Positions 1-9,558 of a DNA stretch of 64,000 nt are shown here, piece by piece (within the stretch, counting starts at the first letter, position 1; every line of letters begins with the position of its first letter). Below the pieces are notes generated by a model, which searched no databases, was not told the origin of the DNA, and saw nothing but the letters and a program-made list of their open reading frames with translations. Location of the stretch: assembly GCF_001282685.1 (NCBI RefSeq), contig NZ_LN875035.1, forward strand, positions 3,228,411 through 3,292,410, in the 5' to 3' direction. This stretch comes from Niameybacter massiliensis. GTDB lineage: Bacteria > Bacillota > Clostridia > Lachnospirales > Cellulosilyticaceae. The position numbers and the translations under genes are program-made.

Positions 1-163
1 GTTTATGCAAAATCCACCCTGTTGAATCCCACTCATCTACATAATCAAAATCATATTCAAATCCTATTCTCTTACGTACTTTGATTGTCATTACCTTAAA
101 TTTCAATTTACTATAGATAAATTTTTCAAAGTAACTATCAATTTTTTTATGTACTGTATTCAT
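1..163 (-). CDS. hypothetical protein, N-terminal part only (cut by window edge)
   Basis: An open frame runs from an ATG at 163 off the left edge of the window (54 codons visible). The ATG is preceded by a strong ribosome site, AAGGGAGGAC, four bases upstream, which is the main reason to believe in the gene. The visible protein begins MNTVHKKIDSYFEKF and is rich in basic and aromatic residues (KVRKRIGFEYDFDYVDEWD). There is no signal peptide or membrane segment in the visible part. I do not recognise the family and the fragment is too short to assign a function. Confidence 0.6.
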   Translation of the reverse strand, partial: MNTVHKKIDSYFEKFIYSKLKFKVMTIKVRKRIGFEYDFDYVDEWDSTGWILHK

Positions 164-424
164 ACTGTCCTCCCTTAAGTCTATTCTCTAATTTCTATAA
201 CCCCTTACTATTATTTTACAATAATATACATAAATTTCCTATACACTTGTTAAGGGAATCCAACCTATCATAATGTGTTTAAAGCTCTTACTGTTAATTT
301 ATTTATCAACTATTGCTTCATAAGTTATACTCCAATACATCTAATAAACTTTTTTCTAGATCTTTTATAATATGACTAGAAACGATTATTTGAGTATATA
401 TATGAAAAAGATATAAAAAGACAT
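164..424. other. AT-rich intergenic stretch
   Basis: This gap between the 5' end of the cut-off gene and the asnS terminator is very AT-rich. It must hold the promoter for the minus-strand gene ending at the window edge, but I could not find a convincing -35/-10 pair. I see no RNA gene and no open frame with a ribosome site. Confidence 0.5.
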
Positions 425-464
425 AAAAAACAGGAATAACTTAGCTAAGCTAAATTATTCCTGT
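418..464 (-). terminator. Rho-independent terminator of asnS
   Basis: An inverted repeat (CAGGAATAA at 431-439 against TTATTCCTG at 455-463, with further AGCT pairing in the middle) lies 18 bases past the asnS stop codon. Read on the minus strand it is followed by TTTTTTATGTCTTTTT, a good U-tract. Confidence 0.85.
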
Positions 465-481
465 CTTTATTTACTACATTC

Positions 482-1873
482 TTAGAAGTCAGCTTGACCT
501 GTAGTTCTTGGGAATGGGATTACGTCACGGATGTTTGTCATACCTGTTACGTACATAATTAATCTTTCAAATCCTAAACCGAATCCAGCGTGTCTAGTAC
601 CACCAAATCTTCTAAGGTCTAAGTACCACCAGTAGTCTTCTTCTTTAAGACCAAGCTCTGCCATTCTTTCAAGTAAGACATCAAGTCTTTCCTCTCTTTG
701 GCTACCACCGATAAGCTCTCCTACACCTGGTACAAGAAGATCTGTAGCTGCTACAGTTTTATTGTCATCGTTAAGTCTCATGTAGAATGACTTAATTTCT
801 TTTGGATAATCTGTTACGAATACAGGTTTTTTGAAGTGCTCTTCAGCAAGGAATCTCTCATGTTCTGTTTGAAGGTCACATCCCCAATGCACTGGGTATT
901 CAAATGTTTTACCACAGTTTTCAAGAATTTCAATAGCTTCTGTATAAGTTACACGACCGAAGTCTGAGCTTACTACATGGTTAAGTTTATCAAGTACACC
1001 TTTTTCTACGAATTGGTTGAAGAAAGCCATTTCTTCTGGTGCATTTTCTAAGATATATTTAATAACAAATTTAAGCATATCTTCTGCAAGTCTCATATCA
1101 TCTTCAAGGTCTGCAAATGCAATTTCTGGCTCGATCATCCAGAACTCAGCTGCATGTCTTGGTGTATTTGATTTTTCAGCTCTAAATGTTGGTCCAAATG
1201 TATAAACATCTCTAAATGCCATTGCAAATGTTTCTGCTGAAAGCTGACCACTTACTGTAAGGTTAGCCATTTTACCGAAGAAATCTTCTTTGTAATCTAC
1301 TTTACCTTGATCATCTAATTTAGCACCTACTTGTGGAAGTGTTGTTACTTGGAACATTTCTCCTGCACCTTCACAGTCACTACCTGTGATGATTGGTGTA
1401 TGTGCATATACGAAGTCTCTTTCTTGGAAGAACTTATGAATTGCATATGATGCTAAAGAACGTACTCTAAATACTGCTGCAAATGTATTTGTACGAGGTC
1501 TTAAATGTGCAATTTGTCTTAAGAACTCAAAAGAGTGACGTTTCTTTTGAAGTGGATATTCTGCTGGGCAACTTCCTTCTACAACAATCTCTGTTGCTTT
1601 AATCTCAAATGGTTGTTTTTGCCCTGGTGTTGCTACTAAGTCACCTGTAACGATGATTGCTGCACCTACGCCTAATTTTGCAATGTCTTTGAAGTTATCT
1701 AATTTGTCTTCAAATACAACTTGAACACTTTTGAAGAATGTTCCATCATTTAATTCGATAAAACCAAAAGTTTTTGAATCTCTAACTGTTTTTACCCATC
1801 CTGCTACTGTAACACTTTTGCCTACATACTCATCTGTACTATGGTATAAATGTCTGATTGCTACTGTATCCAT
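482..1873 (-). CDS. asnS: asparaginyl-tRNA synthetase
   Basis: This 463-residue class II aminoacyl-tRNA synthetase charges tRNA-Asn with asparagine in the cytoplasm. An N-terminal OB-fold anticodon-binding domain (about residues 15-105) is followed by the class II core. Motif 2 is seen as [21 protein letters not shown]-like sequence near residue 231 and motif 3 as [12 protein letters not shown] near 430. The RHAEF wording distinguishes AsnRS from AspRS. The length is normal for the bacterial enzyme. The ATG at 1873 has AAGGAGAT upstream. The gene is monocistronic, with its own T-box leader carrying an AAC (Asn) specifier and its own terminator, so expression should rise when uncharged tRNA-Asn accumulates. 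The identification is firm. Confidence 0.97.
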   Translation of the reverse strand: MDTVAIRHLYHSTDEYVGKSVTVAGWVKTVRDSKTFGFIELNDGTFFKSVQVVFEDKLDNFKDIAKLGVGAAIIVTGDLVATPGQKQPFEIKATEIVVEGSCPAEYPLQKKRHSFEFLRQIAHLRPRTNTFAAVFRVRSLASYAIHKFFQERDFVYAHTPIITGSDCEGAGEMFQVTTLPQVGAKLDDQGKVDYKEDFFGKMANLTVSGQLSAETFAMAFRDVYTFGPTFRAEKSNTPRHAAEFWMIEPEIAFADLEDDMRLAEDMLKFVIKYILENAPEEMAFFNQFVEKGVLDKLNHVVSSDFGRVTYTEAIEILENCGKTFEYPVHWGCDLQTEHERFLAEEHFKKPVFVTDYPKEIKSFYMRLNDDNKTVAATDLLVPGVGELIGGSQREERLDVLLERMAELGLKEEDYWWYLDLRRFGGTRHAGFGLGFERLIMYVTGMTNIRDVIPFPRTTGQADF

Positions 1874-1916
1874 TTTTCCATCTCCTTAAATTTGTAGTAA
1901 TTTAATAAAAGACAAT

Positions 1917-2204
1917 AAAAAAAGCTCCATCCCTAATAAAATATAAGGGACGAAGCTAAATCTCCGCGGTACCACCCTAGTTGACCTACTGGCCCAACTC
2001 TTTGGTTAGTATATCTAATAATATACTCTAGATGTAACGGTCTAGTCCCGTCTAAGCCTACTCATTACTTTTCGGTTAGAAACTCCAAGATGTTCTTCAT
2101 CTAAAACTTGTTACCAAATTTCCACCAACATTGGCTCTCTAAAAACGCTGTTTTAGACTACTCTTCTTTTCATCGTCTATTATCTATTCATACTGTAAAA
2201 TATG
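1917..2204 (-). promoter_or_regulatory. T-box riboswitch, Asn-specific, leader of asnS
   Basis: The conserved T-box AGGGTGGTACCGCGG lies on the minus strand at 1978-1964. It is followed by a terminator whose arms are AGCTTCGTCCCTTA and TTAGGGATGGAGCT and whose U-tract is at 1923-1917. Upstream are the AGAGAGCC and GTTGGTGGAA stem I signatures and the specifier loop GAAG-AAC-ATCTTGGAGTT. The specifier codon AAC is at 2094-2092, matching asparagine and therefore the asnS gene it controls. Uncharged tRNA-Asn pairing with the T-box would favour the antiterminator. Confidence 0.96.
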
Positions 2205-2210
2205 CTTCTC

Positions 2211-2239
2211 ATTATAGAGTGTTCCATTCATTTTGTCAA
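2211..2239 (-). promoter_or_regulatory. sigma-A promoter of the T-box/asnS transcript
   Basis: TTGACA at 2239-2234 and TATAAT at 2216-2211 are separated by 17 bases, a perfect consensus. Transcription should start near 2204, giving a leader of about 330 bases before asnS. Confidence 0.9.
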
Positions 2240-2314
2240 CACTCCTAAATCTCTATCTATAGCTTATCCAAATCAACCTGACTTCTATACATCTTATACT
2301 TTAAATAAAACACT

Positions 2315-3106
2315 TTATTGGGTACGTTGACGCATAACTTCATACATACAAATAGATGCTGCTATTGAAGCATTTAATGATTCTAAACCACCTGGCATAG
2401 GGATATATACCTTTTGATCTGCAAGTTCTAAGGCTTCATTAGAAACGCCATTACCTTCATTGCCAATGATAAGCATATTACCTTTTGCAAAGTCTGCTTC
2501 TGCTACCTTACAAGCTGTTTCATCTAATGCTGTTGTATAGAGTGTTAAGTTATTTGCTCTTGCCCAACTAATATAATTTTCTAGGCTTTCTCCTACTACA
2601 ATAGGTACATGTAATAATGCTCCCATTGTACTACGTACTGTTTTAGGACTATATAAGTCTACACATCCTTTTGTAAGGAAGATTGCTTCTACTCCAAATC
2701 CATAAGCTGTACGAATAATGGTCCCTAAGTTACCTGGATCTTGTAAGTTCTCAAGTAAAAGATAAAAACCATCTGATTTTGCCTCTATTTTATTTAATGT
2801 GAATTCTTTCATTTTTACAAGAGCCATAATCCCTTGAGGTGTTTCCGTTCCACTCATTGTCTTAAATAATTCACTTGGTACCACAAGATTTTGTTTTGTT
2901 CCTGCAACTTTAAGCTCTGCTTCATCAAAAAGATCACTCATGACAATAGTATCTATCTCATAATGCTCTGGAATCTCATTGACGCTTCTAATCCCCTCTA
3001 CCAGGAAAAGCCCTTGTTTTTTACGTTCATTTTTCTTAGCCTGTAGTACTTGGATATTTTTAATGATTGGATTACTTGCACTACTAATAAATTTGCTATT
3101 TACCAT
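2315..3106 (-). CDS. TrmH/SpoU-family RNA 2'-O-methyltransferase
   Basis: A 263-residue SPOUT methyltransferase that should transfer a methyl group from S-adenosylmethionine to a ribose 2'-OH in rRNA or tRNA. All three SpoU motifs are visible: LLENLQDPGNLGTIIRTA near residue 121 (motif 1), LIIGNEGNGVS near 213 (motif 2) and IPMPGGLESLNASIAAS near 235 (motif 3). A smaller substrate-binding domain (about residues 1-105, starting with the typical SASNPIIKNIQVLQ) resembles RlmB and TsnR-like proteins. The exact target base cannot be read from the sequence. The start at 3106 overlaps the end of the trkA-like gene by 11 bases, so it is translationally coupled to the potassium-uptake genes. Confidence 0.9.
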   Translation of the reverse strand: MVNSKFISSASNPIIKNIQVLQAKKNERKKQGLFLVEGIRSVNEIPEHYEIDTIVMSDLFDEAELKVAGTKQNLVVPSELFKTMSGTETPQGIMALVKMKEFTLNKIEAKSDGFYLLLENLQDPGNLGTIIRTAYGFGVEAIFLTKGCVDLYSPKTVRSTMGALLHVPIVVGESLENYISWARANNLTLYTTALDETACKVAEADFAKGNMLIIGNEGNGVSNEALELADQKVYIPMPGGLESLNASIAASICMYEVMRQRTQ

Positions 3107-3761
3107 GTCTCTTAGCCTCTAAATATTGAAGTTGCTTATTACTTCCTACTACAACAAGCGTATCTTCTGTTTCTAAAATATAATTTGGAGAAGGTGAAAT
3201 ATCAATAGAACCACCACGTTGAACAGCAATAATGTTAATACCATATGCACCACGTGGATCTACTTCTATAATGCTTTTCCCTTTCCATTCTGGTAGGATA
3301 CCTAACTCAATAATACTGTATTCTGATGATAATTGAATATGATCTAGAATATTACCTGAAATAAGGTTGTTAGCAATACGCATCCCCATTTCTTGCTCTG
3401 GTAAGATGATACGATCTGCACCTATCTTACGCAGTACACGTTCATGTATTTCGCTACTTGCTTTAGCTACAACATATGGAATACCTAATTCTTTAAGCAA
3501 AAGTGTTGTCATGATACTTGATTGTATATCTTTACCAATAGCTACGATTGCTACATCAAAGTTACGAATACCAAGAGATTTAAGTGTATCCATATCTGCT
3601 GCGTCAGCTTGTACAGCATGGGTTACAAGTGGTGCTATTTCTTGTACACTTTCTTCTGATTTATCTACAACCATCACTTCATAACCTGCTTCTGCAAGTG
3701 TTGTTGCTAAGCTAATACCAAATCTCCCAAGTCCAAAAATAACAAATTGTTTCCCTCTCAT
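3096..3761 (-). CDS. trkA: Trk/Ktr potassium uptake regulatory subunit (RCK domain protein)
   Basis: A 221-residue cytoplasmic RCK protein that gates the adjacent potassium channel subunit in response to nucleotide binding. The N-terminal Rossmann domain has the glycine motif GLGRFGISLA at residues 10-19, with an acidic residue ending the second strand (VVDKSEE). A TrkA_C domain follows from about residue 135 to the end. The size is that of KtrA rather than of the duplicated enterobacterial TrkA. The gene lies 15 bases downstream of the membrane subunit and overlaps the methyltransferase gene downstream. KtrA may be the better name; the choice is one of nomenclature. Confidence 0.9.
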   Translation of the reverse strand: MRGKQFVIFGLGRFGISLATTLAEAGYEVMVVDKSEESVQEIAPLVTHAVQADAADMDTLKSLGIRNFDVAIVAIGKDIQSSIMTTLLLKELGIPYVVAKASSEIHERVLRKIGADRIILPEQEMGMRIANNLISGNILDHIQLSSEYSIIELGILPEWKGKSIIEVDPRGAYGINIIAVQRGGSIDISPSPNYILETEDTLVVVGSNKQLQYLEAKRHGK

Positions 3762-3776
3762 AATGCCTCTCTCCTT

Positions 3777-5183
3777 TTAACCTACCATGACTTTCTCTTC
3801 TGGATATTGAATACTTTGTTTTTCTTTTGCTTTCTTTTGTCTTACCATCAATGCTACTGCAATAGTAACAGGACCAAGTCGTCCAATAAACATTAATATA
3901 ATAATCATAATCTTACCTATTGTTGTAAGACTTGCTGTAATTCCTAAAGTTAATCCTACTGTAGCGAATGCAGATACTACTTCAAAGAGTAGATCCAAAA
4001 ACTCTACATTTTCAGTTACTGTTAAAATCATAAGCATTCCAAATATGGCTGTAATAGCAATCATAATAACAGTGAGTGCTCGTGTAATCACGGAGCCTGG
4101 AATACGTCTATTATAAATTTCTGTACTTTCACGTCCTTTGATTGTGGACATAGCACATAAAATAAGTACACCTATTGTCACTGTTTTAACCCCACCAGCT
4201 GTACCAGCTGGAGAACCACCAATAAACATTAAAATAATTGTCATCAGCTTAGATGCTGGAGTAAGATCTGCTAGTGGTAATGTATTAAATCCGGCTGTAC
4301 GAGGAGATACAGATTGGAATAAGGATGCATAAAGCTTGTCTTTAAAGGATAGTGCCCCTAAAGTACTTGGATTTTTAAATTCTACTATAAAGAAGAAGAG
4401 GAAACCAAATACGATTAAAAAGATCGTAATTAACCATACAAGTTTTGTATGTAGAGGCATTTTATAAAAAGCTTGTTTCCAAGTAAAATGCTCTGCTGAC
4501 TGTCTCTTTATCTTAATCATATTATAAGTATCCATCCAAACACAAAAACCTAGTCCTCCTGCAATAATAAGTCCCATAATTGTAAAGTTTACAAGTCCAT
4601 TCCCTACATATGGTGTTAAACTATTGCTTCCTACTAAATCAAATCCTGCATTACAGAATGCAGATATAGCGTGGAAAATAGAATAACCTATTCCTTTTAT
4701 AAGTCCATGCTCTGGTACAAATACAAAAGAAAGTAAAAATGCCCCTATTCCCTCAACAAAGAATGTTAGCATAACAACAGCTTTTGTAAAACGTACAATT
4801 CCTGCTACTGTATTTGAGCTAAATGCTTCTTGCATAATTAATCTATTTTTTAATGTAATTTTCTTGCCCATAAAAACAAAAATCATGCTTACTAAAGACA
4901 TGAATCCTAGTCCACCTATTTGGATACAAAATAGAATAATAATTTTTCCAAATAATGACCAATGTTCAAGTGTATTCACGACTACAAGGCCTGTTACACA
5001 TACAGCAGATGTAGATGTAAATAAAGCATCAACAAAGTTTGTTGTTTCACCACTTTGACTACTAATTGGTAACATCAATAATACTGTAGCTACTAAAATC
5101 AGACATAAAAAACCTGCTACTAATATTTGAGACGGACCTAAGCTGCTTTTAAATATCCCATGCTGCTCATTTAGATTATTCAT
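3777..5183 (-). CDS. trkH: TrkH/KtrB-type potassium channel subunit
   Basis: A 468-residue integral membrane protein that conducts K+ (or Na+-coupled K+) across the cytoplasmic membrane together with the RCK protein encoded just downstream. It is built from four repeated M1-pore-M2 units. Selectivity-filter-like loops are visible, for example STSAVCVTGLVV near residue 60, SAFCNAGFDLVG near 175, SVSPRTAGFNTL near 295 and SAFATVGLTLG near 407. The length is close to KtrB (about 450) and shorter than enterobacterial TrkH. The ATG at 5183 has AGGAGAGG upstream. It is the first gene of a three-gene operon with trkA and the SpoU methylase. Confidence 0.92.
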   Translation of the reverse strand: MNNLNEQHGIFKSSLGPSQILVAGFLCLILVATVLLMLPISSQSGETTNFVDALFTSTSAVCVTGLVVVNTLEHWSLFGKIIILFCIQIGGLGFMSLVSMIFVFMGKKITLKNRLIMQEAFSSNTVAGIVRFTKAVVMLTFFVEGIGAFLLSFVFVPEHGLIKGIGYSIFHAISAFCNAGFDLVGSNSLTPYVGNGLVNFTIMGLIIAGGLGFCVWMDTYNMIKIKRQSAEHFTWKQAFYKMPLHTKLVWLITIFLIVFGFLFFFIVEFKNPSTLGALSFKDKLYASLFQSVSPRTAGFNTLPLADLTPASKLMTIILMFIGGSPAGTAGGVKTVTIGVLILCAMSTIKGRESTEIYNRRIPGSVITRALTVIMIAITAIFGMLMILTVTENVEFLDLLFEVVSAFATVGLTLGITASLTTIGKIMIIILMFIGRLGPVTIAVALMVRQKKAKEKQSIQYPEEKVMVG

Positions 5184-5228
5184 CTTCTTAACCTCTCCTA
5201 TGATTTTCTAGTTTATGTAATCGTTAGA

Positions 5229-5257
5229 TATTATACCACACGCTAATTTAAAATACA
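5229..5257 (-). promoter_or_regulatory. promoter of the trkH-trkA-methylase operon
   Basis: TTGTAT at 5257-5252 and TATAAT at 5234-5229 are 17 bases apart, about 45 bases upstream of the trkH start codon. Confidence 0.65.
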
Positions 5258-5371
5258 AAGCTACTAACGGTTTTTATTAGGTTTCACCTTTTTATTTATA
5301 ATCATGTATATAATATTTGCCACTTTCCATACTAAATGATAGATACTTATATATTTCGAAAGGAGCTCACT

Positions 5372-6577
5372 ATGAATCATCCTATTAATATTTGTCCGGA
5401 TTTTTTTTGGTTAGGTGCCCTAGATCCTGATTTACGAGTCTTTGATGTAGTCATGGAAACCCAATATGGTACAAGCTATAATAGCTATTTATTAAAAACC
5501 GATACTCACAATATTCTTTTTGAAACCGTTAAAGAACATTTTTTCGATACATTTTTAGCAAAACTCCAAACACTTTGCTCCCCTTCTGATATTGATTATA
5601 TTGTTATTAATCATACCGAGCCAGATCATGCAGGTAGCTTAAATTTATTATTAGATTATGCACCTGATGCAACAGTTATTTGTAGTAGTGTTGCCTTAAA
5701 GTATCTCAGCCAAATTATTAACCGTCCTTTTAAACATCAAGTGGTTAAGGATAATGAACAACTCTGTGTCGGCAACCGCAACCTGCGCTTTATTATGGCA
5801 CCTTTCTTACATTGGCCTGACACCATGTATACTTATATTGAAGAAGATCATATTCTTGTAACCTGTGACTCTTTTGGAGCTCATTACGCGCACTCTGATA
5901 TTTTTAGAAGCACTCTTGAAGAGAACTTTGAAAATAACTATCTCTCTGCATATAAATATTATTTTGATATGATTATGGGGCCTTTTAAACCTTACGTTCA
6001 AAAAGCCCTTCAAAAAATTAACACTTTACAGTTAGATTATATTTGTCCTGGTCATGGACTTATTTTAGATGGTGCACAAATCCCAAAACATATGGCATTA
6101 TATGATGATTGGTCCCGTCCTGTAGTACGTTCTAAACCGTCCGTTGTAGTTGCCTATGTATCAGCCTATGGTTATACAGAAAGCTTAGCTGAAGAAATTG
6201 TCAAAGGTCTAAAATCAACACGCCAAGATATTGATATCTTCCTATTTGATCTTGTTACAACACCTTTTGAAAGAGTTCTAAAGGAAGTAGAACTCTGCTC
6301 TGGCCTACTAATAGGGTCACCAACTATATTACAAGATACTCTGCCTCCTATTTGGCAACTTCTTACATCACTTAATCCAACCATTCATCGTGGCAAAAAA
6401 GCAACAGCTTTTGGATCTTATGGCTGGAGTGGTGAAGCTGTAGACTTTATTATTGATCGTCTTGAACAACTTAAGATGAAGATCCTTGTTCCACCACTTA
6501 AAGTCGTCTTCAAACCAAGCTCTGATAATTTGGCTGAGGCTTTCAAACTAGGTGAAGAATTTGGTAAGAATTTATAG
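5372..6577 (+). CDS. flavodiiron protein (FprA-type O2/NO reductase)
   Basis: A 401-residue cytoplasmic enzyme that reduces O2 to water and/or NO to N2O, protecting anaerobes from oxidative or nitrosative stress. The N-terminal metallo-beta-lactamase-like domain carries the full diiron ligand set: H81, E83, D85, H86 (HTEPDH), H147 (FLHWPD), D166 (CDSFG) and H228 (GHG). A flavodoxin domain begins near residue 257 with the FMN loop AYVSAYGYTESLAEEI. There is no fused rubredoxin or flavin reductase domain, so an external rubredoxin-type donor is expected. I chose the ATG at 5372 because AAAGGAG lies seven bases upstream; an upstream in-frame ATG at 5336 lacks a ribosome site. It stands alone on the plus strand. 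Confidence 0.95.
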   Translation: MNHPINICPDFFWLGALDPDLRVFDVVMETQYGTSYNSYLLKTDTHNILFETVKEHFFDTFLAKLQTLCSPSDIDYIVINHTEPDHAGSLNLLLDYAPDATVICSSVALKYLSQIINRPFKHQVVKDNEQLCVGNRNLRFIMAPFLHWPDTMYTYIEEDHILVTCDSFGAHYAHSDIFRSTLEENFENNYLSAYKYYFDMIMGPFKPYVQKALQKINTLQLDYICPGHGLILDGAQIPKHMALYDDWSRPVVRSKPSVVVAYVSAYGYTESLAEEIVKGLKSTRQDIDIFLFDLVTTPFERVLKEVELCSGLLIGSPTILQDTLPPIWQLLTSLNPTIHRGKKATAFGSYGWSGEAVDFIIDRLEQLKMKILVPPLKVVFKPSSDNLAEAFKLGEEFGKNL

Positions 6578-6597
6578 TATCTCTCTCTTTTTAATAC

Positions 6598-6633
6598 AAA
6601 ATGTGGAGGCTGTTTTACCAGCCTCCACATTTT
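6598..6633. terminator. bidirectional terminator between the flavodiiron gene and pyk
   Basis: Arms AAAATGTGGAGGCTG and CAGCCTCCACATTTT flank a short loop, with T-rich sequence on both sides. It serves two convergent genes. Confidence 0.9.
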
Positions 6634-6635
6634 AT

Positions 6636-8399
6636 TTATTCACTTATAATAGCTCCGTTATATACAAGCCCTTTATCACTATCAACTGTAATAGTTGTTG
6701 TATTTCTTACAGCCTCTACTACATTTTTAGCTCCAATAATAACTGGAATATCTAATGTTCTCCCAACAATAGTTGCATGGTTATTTTCTTCATGACTACT
6801 ATCTTCTACTACAATAGCACTTGCTTTTTTCATATATGGTAAGAAAGAGTTATCCGTTTTAGCTGTAATAAGGATATCACCTTTTTTGAAGTATTTATCC
6901 GCTTCATCTAATACTTTTACAACACTTGCTTTACCTGTTACAGACTTTTTACCATAACCAATACCCCTAGCAAGAACATTACCTACATATTGAGCTTTTA
7001 AGATATTTGTTGTACCTGCAACACCTACTGGTACACCTGCTGTAAGAACAACTACATCTCCTTGTTTTGCAAATCCAAGTTCTTCTGCTTTTTTCACTGC
7101 AACTGCAAAAGCTTCATCTGTAGACTCTTCATCAATATTCACAATGAAAGGTGTACATCCCCATACAAGGTTAAGTTGACGTTGTACACGTTCATCTGTT
7201 GTACAAGCTACAATTGGACATGTTGGCTTGAACTTAGATACTGCACGTGCTGTGTGTCCTGATTTTGTAATCGTTACAATCGCACATGCTCCAAGGTCTG
7301 TAGCTGTTTGACATGTTGCATGACTAATTGCATTTGTCATACTAAGTTTGCCTTCACCAAAGCTCATTGGTAAGTTATAAAGTTTACTTGCATTTTCAGC
7401 TGTAATTGCAATACGATTCATCATTCCAATCGCTTCTAATGGATAATCTCCTTTAGCTGTTTCACCAGAGAGCATAATAGCTGAAGTACCATCAAAGATA
7501 GCATTTGCTACGTCACTTGCTTCTGCACGTGTTGGGCGTGGGTTACGAATCATAGAATCTAACATTTGAGTTGCTGTTACAACTGGTTTTCCTAAATCAT
7601 TAGCTTTTTTGATAAGTTCTTTTTGAACAATAGGTACTTCCTCTGCTGGAATCTCTACCCCAAGGTCACCACGTGCAACCATGATTGCATCTGCTACTTG
7701 TAGAATCTCATCAATGTTATTTACACCATCGCGATTTTCGATTTTAGCAATAATTTGTATATCTCCACCACCATTTGCTTCTAATACCTGACGAATTTTA
7801 ACAACGTCATTTGCGCATCTAATGAATGAAGCTGCAATGTAGTCAAATCCTACTTCTGCACCAAACTTAATATCTGCTAAATCTTTATCTGTAAGTGCTG
7901 GTAAATTAACAAATACATCAGGAATATTAATCCCTTTTCTAGAACCTAAAATACCACCATTTTCTACAGTACATTCAACCTCTGTACTTGTTAAATTCTT
8001 TACTTTAAGCTCGATGAGACCGTCATCAATAAGAATACGACTGCCGCGTTTTAAATCATAAGGAAGATTTTTGTAAGTTACGCTTACTCTTTCCTCATTT
8101 CCTTCTATTTCTTCTGTTGTTAAGGTAAATGTATCACCAATATTTAACTTGATATCTTTGTCATCTGCCATAACCCCAGTACGAATCTCTGGACCCTTTG
8201 TATCTAAAATAATAGGAATAGGTCTTCCCATCTCTTTTCTTACTTGTTTAACTCTTTCCACTGTTGCCCCGTGAATTTCATGGTTATCATGTGAAAAGTT
8301 AATACGAATTGCATCTGCCCCTGCTCCGATAATATTACGAATGCTGTCTACATCTCTTGTTTTTGGCCCAAGTGTACTGATAATTTTAGTTTTACGCAT
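6636..8399 (-). CDS. pyk: pyruvate kinase with C-terminal PEP-utiliser domain
   Basis: A 587-residue glycolytic enzyme converting phosphoenolpyruvate and ADP to pyruvate and ATP. The barrel begins MRKTKIISTLGPKT; substrate and metal sites are seen in RINFSHD, DTKGPEIRTG, ARGDLGVEIP and TATQMLDSMIRNPRPTRAE. The Glu in KGPEIRTG is the residue that marks potassium-dependent pyruvate kinases. About 110 extra residues at the C-terminus (from GKASVVKVLDEADKY) form the PEP-utilising mobile domain seen in Bacillus/Geobacillus-type pyruvate kinases, though the catalytic His of true swivelling domains is replaced here (VVEDSSHEENNHATIVG). It lies 39 bases after pfkA in the usual clostridial dnaE-pfkA-pyk order. 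Confidence 0.96.
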   Translation of the reverse strand: MRKTKIISTLGPKTRDVDSIRNIIGAGADAIRINFSHDNHEIHGATVERVKQVRKEMGRPIPIILDTKGPEIRTGVMADDKDIKLNIGDTFTLTTEEIEGNEERVSVTYKNLPYDLKRGSRILIDDGLIELKVKNLTSTEVECTVENGGILGSRKGINIPDVFVNLPALTDKDLADIKFGAEVGFDYIAASFIRCANDVVKIRQVLEANGGGDIQIIAKIENRDGVNNIDEILQVADAIMVARGDLGVEIPAEEVPIVQKELIKKANDLGKPVVTATQMLDSMIRNPRPTRAEASDVANAIFDGTSAIMLSGETAKGDYPLEAIGMMNRIAITAENASKLYNLPMSFGEGKLSMTNAISHATCQTATDLGACAIVTITKSGHTARAVSKFKPTCPIVACTTDERVQRQLNLVWGCTPFIVNIDEESTDEAFAVAVKKAEELGFAKQGDVVVLTAGVPVGVAGTTNILKAQYVGNVLARGIGYGKKSVTGKASVVKVLDEADKYFKKGDILITAKTDNSFLPYMKKASAIVVEDSSHEENNHATIVGRTLDIPVIIGAKNVVEAVRNTTTITVDSDKGLVYNGAIISE

Positions 8400-8438
8400 C
8401 TTTATTCTCCCTTTTAATATTTTAGGTCTTGTTAGGGT

Positions 8439-9410
8439 TTAGCAAAGAATATCTGTTAAGCTATACATATAAGGATCAAGTTCCTTTTTCATTTTCAGTG
8501 CTTCATTGATATCGTAATCTACATATTCTCCTTTAACATAAGCTACTACACGTTTTGCTTTCCCTTCGCAAAGTAAGTCTACAGCTTTTGCTCCCATCAT
8601 AGACGCATGCATTCTATCCACTGCTGTTGGAGAACCACCTCTTTGAAGATGCCCAAGTATTGTCGCACGTGTTTCAATACCTGTCATATCTTCAATCGTT
8701 TTGGCTAATTTTTCTGAACCGCCTACACCTTCAGCTACAACAATAAGGAAATGTTTTTTTCCTTTATGCTTATTTTCAATAATCTTTTTAACGATTTCTT
8801 CATCTGATGGTCTTGGCATCTCTGGTAACAGTACCATTTCAGCCCCTGAATTAATTGCACACCATAATGCAATATATCCTGCATTACGTCCCATAACTTC
8901 TACTATTGAACATCTTTGATGTGAAGTAGAAGTATCTCTGATTTTATTGATTGCATCCATTGCTGTATTAACAGCCGTATCAAATCCAATAGTATATTCT
9001 GTACAAGCAATATCTAAGTCAATGGTACCTGGTACACCAATTGTATTAATACCTAGATTTGCAAGTTTTTCTGCGCCTTGGAAAGATCCATCTCCACCAA
9101 TTACAACAAGTCCGTCAATACCGAAAACGCGGCACATATCTGCTCCTCGTTTTTGTCCTTCAGGTTTTACGAACTCTAAGCATCTTGCTGTCTGAAGAAT
9201 AGTTCCACCACGTTGTATAATATCAGATACACTACGTGTATCCATTTCGAATACATCTCCTGCAAGTAACCCATTGTATCCTTTACGAATTCCCATTACT
9301 TTAATACCACGTGCAATGGCAGTTCTTACAACAGAACGAATTGCTGCATTCATCCCTGGTGCATCTCCACCACTTGTTAAAACACCTATTGTTGATACTT
9401 TTTGATCCAT
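8439..9410 (-). CDS. pfkA: ATP-dependent 6-phosphofructokinase
   Basis: A 323-residue enzyme phosphorylating fructose 6-phosphate with ATP, the committed step of glycolysis. Family motifs: GVLTSGGDAPGMNAAIR at the start, GGDGSFQGA (the Gly after GGD and the Gly in PGTID indicate an ATP rather than PPi enzyme), and EVMGRNAGYIAL. The catalytic loop reads PGTIDLDI where the family usually has PGTIDNDI; the catalytic Asp of TID is kept. I start at the ATG at 9410, which has AGGGGG nine bases upstream; the upstream in-frame TTG at 9419 abuts that site and is unlikely. It is transcribed with pyk. Confidence 0.96.
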   Translation of the reverse strand: MDQKVSTIGVLTSGGDAPGMNAAIRSVVRTAIARGIKVMGIRKGYNGLLAGDVFEMDTRSVSDIIQRGGTILQTARCLEFVKPEGQKRGADMCRVFGIDGLVVIGGDGSFQGAEKLANLGINTIGVPGTIDLDIACTEYTIGFDTAVNTAMDAINKIRDTSTSHQRCSIVEVMGRNAGYIALWCAINSGAEMVLLPEMPRPSDEEIVKKIIENKHKGKKHFLIVVAEGVGGSEKLAKTIEDMTGIETRATILGHLQRGGSPTAVDRMHASMMGAKAVDLLCEGKAKRVVAYVKGEYVDYDINEALKMKKELDPYMYSLTDILC

Positions 9411-9558
9411 TAGATACAACCCCCTGTTGCTGTAATTTTTTTTGACTTGCCCTCATTAAACTTACTTCAACAATTCCATGACTTTATAAAAAAATAACTT
9501 TATTCGCATTATATCTTAATCGTTTTAATTGTACATAACAATACCAAAAATTGCAATA

